Of a stretch of DNA of 64,000 bases, positions 61,001-64,000 are shown piece after piece. The notes beneath the pieces are model-generated. The model had not been told where the DNA came from and ran no database searches. It worked only from the letters and a program-made list of their open reading frames with translations. The DNA comes from JANQGH01 sp039177555 (GTDB lineage: Bacteria > Pseudomonadota > Alphaproteobacteria > DSM-16000 > Inquilinaceae). The stretch is from the NCBI GenBank assembly GCA_039177555.1, contig JBCDFV010000016.1, positions 1 through 64,000 on the forward strand. The letters are read 5' to 3'. How positions within the stretch are numbered: the first letter of the stretch is position 1; each line of letters opens with the position of its first letter. The position numbers and the translations under genes are program-made.

Positions 61001-64000
61001 GGCGCGCATGGTCGGCGTGGCCGTGGGTGATCACCGCGCGGTCCGCCGGACGCACGGGATCGACGTAGAAGTCGCCCGGCACGACATGAAGGCCGCCCGG
61101 TTCGACGCGCAGCCAGCTTACCGGTTTGGGGAGAGAGCTAACCATGCCCGCTAATCTGGGATGTTGAGGTTCGTTCGGCCAGCATCTTGCCGAAGTCTGC
61201 TGCCAAAGGCATTGTGCGCCGGTTTTGCCCCGCCCTTCCTGGCGGCGGCGAGGTAACGACGACGGACCGACGAAGGGGATCGCTCTTGCGCTCAGCAATC
61301 GCGTGCATCGGCGCTGCTCATATCGATCGAACGGCCCACGCCCTGCAGGACGTGAAGCTCGGCACCTCCAACCCGGTCCGGGTGGATGCCAGTTTTGGCG
61401 GCGTCGCGCGCAATGTCGCGGAGAATCTGGCGCGCCTGCATTGCGATGTGGCGCTGGTCAGCCGGATCGGCCGCGATGATGCCGGCGATCAACTGCTTGC
61501 CGATCTCGAGGCCCTGGGTGTCGATGTCAGCGGCGTGTGCCGGTCGGAGTTGGAGCACACCGCGACCTACACCGCGCTGATCGATCTGTCCGGCGAACTG
61601 AGTGTCGGGATGGCCGACATGTCGATCTATGACGAGGTCGCGCCGGAGCTTTTCGGCGTTCAACTGGCGCCCGCGCTGCTTAGCCGACCGATCTGGTTCC
61701 TGGACGCGAACCTGCCGGCGGCCGGCCTTGGCCATCTGCTGAACAGCAAGCCCGCCGGCTGTCTGAGCGCGATCGACGCTGTGTCCGTGACGAAGTCGCA
61801 GCGACTGAACGGCCTTTTGGACCGGATCGATCTGCTGTTCGCCAACCGCGACGAGGCCGTGGCGCTTTGCGGCTTGCCGGCCACCGCGCAGATCGAGACC
61901 AGCGAGCTTGCCAACCGGCTGCGCGCCGAGGGCGCCGGCGCCGTCATCGTCTCCATGGGCGACGCCGGCATCTTTGTGGCCTCCGACAGCGTCTACAACC
62001 ATTTCGACGCGCTGCCGTCCGAAGTCTGCGACGTTACCGGCGCCGGCGACGGCATGGTCTCGGGCATCCTTTACGGCATTGCCGCCGGCCGGCGCATGGA
62101 CGAGGCGGTGCGCCTCGGCCTCGCCTGCGCTTCCTTGGCCATCGAAAGCGACCGGTCGGTCAATGAGGACCTGAGGGAAGGCGTCGTGCTGCGCCGCGCG
62201 GGTCTGCTTTAGGGATTTGGGTTCCGTCAGCGAGCGGCATCGCTACTCGCAGCGGTAAAGCGTCTCCTGACCGTCGGGCAACTCCGGTGCCGTCAGAGTG
62301 AACGCGTCTTTACCCGCGTTGCTGATCGTCGCCTCGACCGAGATGAGGTCAGACGTATCGTCGAGTTCGGCGAAATCGAGCAGGATACGGTCGCCCTCAA
62401 CTGCCCAGACACCGATAACCTCGACCGGATTGCCCCCACCATTGGTCATGGCCCAGGCGCCGGAGGCATAAAACGACATGGTGTCGCGGCTGACGCATTC
62501 CTCAGGCGTGCCAAGCCCCCAATAGCCGATGAAATAGTCGGACGTTGTCGGGTCGGTGCTGCTGGCTGGTGCCGTCCAAAGCGCGACGCTGGATGCGATG
62601 GCCAGCATCGGTACCCATTTCTTAATGGCTTCTTCTCCCCTTCCCCCGATTTCTGCCGGCCTCCTGGTTCCGGATGTACCAGAGGCTCCGATCAGATCAC
62701 GGCTCCACCCCCTCGTTTTGCCGTGCTTTGCGTCCTGGTAACGTGAAATGGTCGAGCACGATCGAAGCCGGCGCGATGAAGGGAGCGGTGGGACCGCAAT
62801 GACTTGGACCTCGAACAATCCGCACCTTAGCGGCAACTTCGCGCCGGTGTTCGACGAACTCAGCACGGACGACCTGCCCGTCATCGCGGGGGCGATACCT
62901 CAGGGTTTGAGCGGCGCGTATATGCGCAACGGCCCTAACCCGATGTTCAAGCCCCTGTCCTACGCCTATCCCTTCGACGGCGACGGCATGATCCATGCGG
63001 TCTATCTCGACAATGGGCGGGCGCGCTATCGCAACCGCTTCGTCCAAACACGAGGGCTGGTGGCCGAGCAGAGGGCCGGGCGGTCCATCTATGGCGGCAC
63101 GCTGGCGCCCGTTCCCGTCGATCCCGCGCTTGTCGAACCGGACGGTGACCCCGGCCCTTTCAAGAACGGCGCGTTCGTGGGCATCGTTCGGCATGCCGGC
63201 CACATCCTCGCCCTCTTGGAGGTCTCGACCGGTTACGAGCTGACGCCGGAGCTTGACACGATCGGCGAATGGTCGCCGGGCACCGACGCACCTATCGAAA
63301 TCGGCGCCCACACGCGGCGTCACCCCACGACCGGTGCGCTGTTCGGCGTCACCTACGGGATCGACGAGCCGTTCGTCCGTTTTCAGGAGATCGACGCGTC
63401 AGGCCGGCTGGTGAACTCAACAAAGGTCCCGCTCGCCGCAGCGACCATGATCCATGATTTTATTCTGACCGAGCGGCACATCGTGGTGCTGGCTGGCCCG
63501 GCGGTCTTCGACCTGGCGGCTGCACAAGCCGGCCAGTCGCCGATCCAATGGCGGCCGGAACTGGGCACGCGCATCGGCCTCGTTCCGCTCGACGGCGGTG
63601 CCGTGCGCTGGCTTGAGGCGGAGCCGTTTTTCGTCTTCCACTTCGCCAATGGCTTTGAGGATAGGGGCAAGCTGATCGTCGACTATGTGCGCCACCAATG
63701 GCTGCATTTCGGCCCGGGCCCGGGTCCGTCGATCCCGCCGAGGCTGCATCGTCTAGCCATCGACCTGGCGTCGGCACGCATCCACGATCGATGCGTCTCC
63801 GACGCCGCCGTCGAGTTTCCAAGGGTCGACGACCGCCGCAACGCCATGCCCACGCGGCACGTCTACATCCCGACGCTCACTGACGGTTGGACGCTGGACC
63901 GGTCGACATCGGCGACCTTCAACACCATCGCCCACATGAACCCTGAAACCGGCGATGTCGTGCTGCATGATTTCGGCAACAGGCTGGTCGGCGAACCGGC

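Overview
The window is GC-rich, densely packed DNA from an alphaproteobacterium. The order rpoZ, rsh (relA/spoT), acpS, lepB, rnc, era, recO, parC on one strand is typical of that class. The lack of photosynthesis genes, the many membrane and cell-wall enzymes, a TRAP transporter and a divergent PEP carboxylase would fit a free-living, Rhodospirillales-like organism, but the genus cannot be read from this sequence. I found no rRNA, tRNA, CRISPR array or prophage. The only mobile DNA is the start of an IS5-type transposase that runs off the left edge.

Region by region. 1-9.3 kb: IS fragment, bioY, and a long minus-strand housekeeping run (parC, recO, era, rnc, lepB, acpS, rsh, rpoZ). 9.6-18.4 kb: NYN-domain protein, family 5 uracil-DNA glycosylase, smpB, dapA, a lytic transglycosylase coupled to an alpha/beta hydrolase and a PLP-dependent dehydratase, then three small proteins (two NTF2-like, one cupin). 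18.5-25.9 kb: a bactofilin/M23 peptidase pair, a DUF3833/NTF2-like/SDR group with a candidate ECF-sigma promoter, a second SDR, and a Tat-exported PhoX-like phosphatase with a clear terminator. 26-33.8 kb: a divergent PEP carboxylase homologue, an EamA exporter, an M48 lipoprotein protease and aminopeptidase N. 33.8-41.2 kb: unknown envelope proteins, DUF882 (YcbK) and L,D-transpeptidase, a double cold-shock-domain protein, and an MltB-like transglycosylase.

The most unusual part is 41.4-48.5 kb, where two operons run towards each other. The plus-strand operon encodes an MDR dehydrogenase lacking the zinc site, a QueD/PTPS-fold protein missing most catalytic residues, a family 4 glycosyltransferase, a methyltransferase and a UPF0104 flippase-like membrane protein. 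The minus-strand operon encodes a CDP-alcohol phosphotransferase, a YceI lipocalin-like protein, an FkbM methyltransferase and a RibD-type reductase without the deaminase domain. The two operons overlap by 129 bases at their 3' ends. Together they look like an uncharacterised pathway for making and moving a pterin- or pyrimidine-derived, glycosylated and probably lipid-linked compound. That function is inference.

48.5-55.6 kb holds a probable uptake-and-catabolism locus: TRAP transporter DctPQM, iron-type alcohol dehydrogenase, aldehyde dehydrogenase and FAD monooxygenase. 55.6-64 kb holds a GFA-family protein, a glutathione transferase, a glycosyltransferase, a VOC-like protein, the DNA ligase/exonuclease repair pair, a PfkB kinase, a small exported protein that seems to start at ATT, and a carotenoid-oxygenase-family gene cut off by the right edge.
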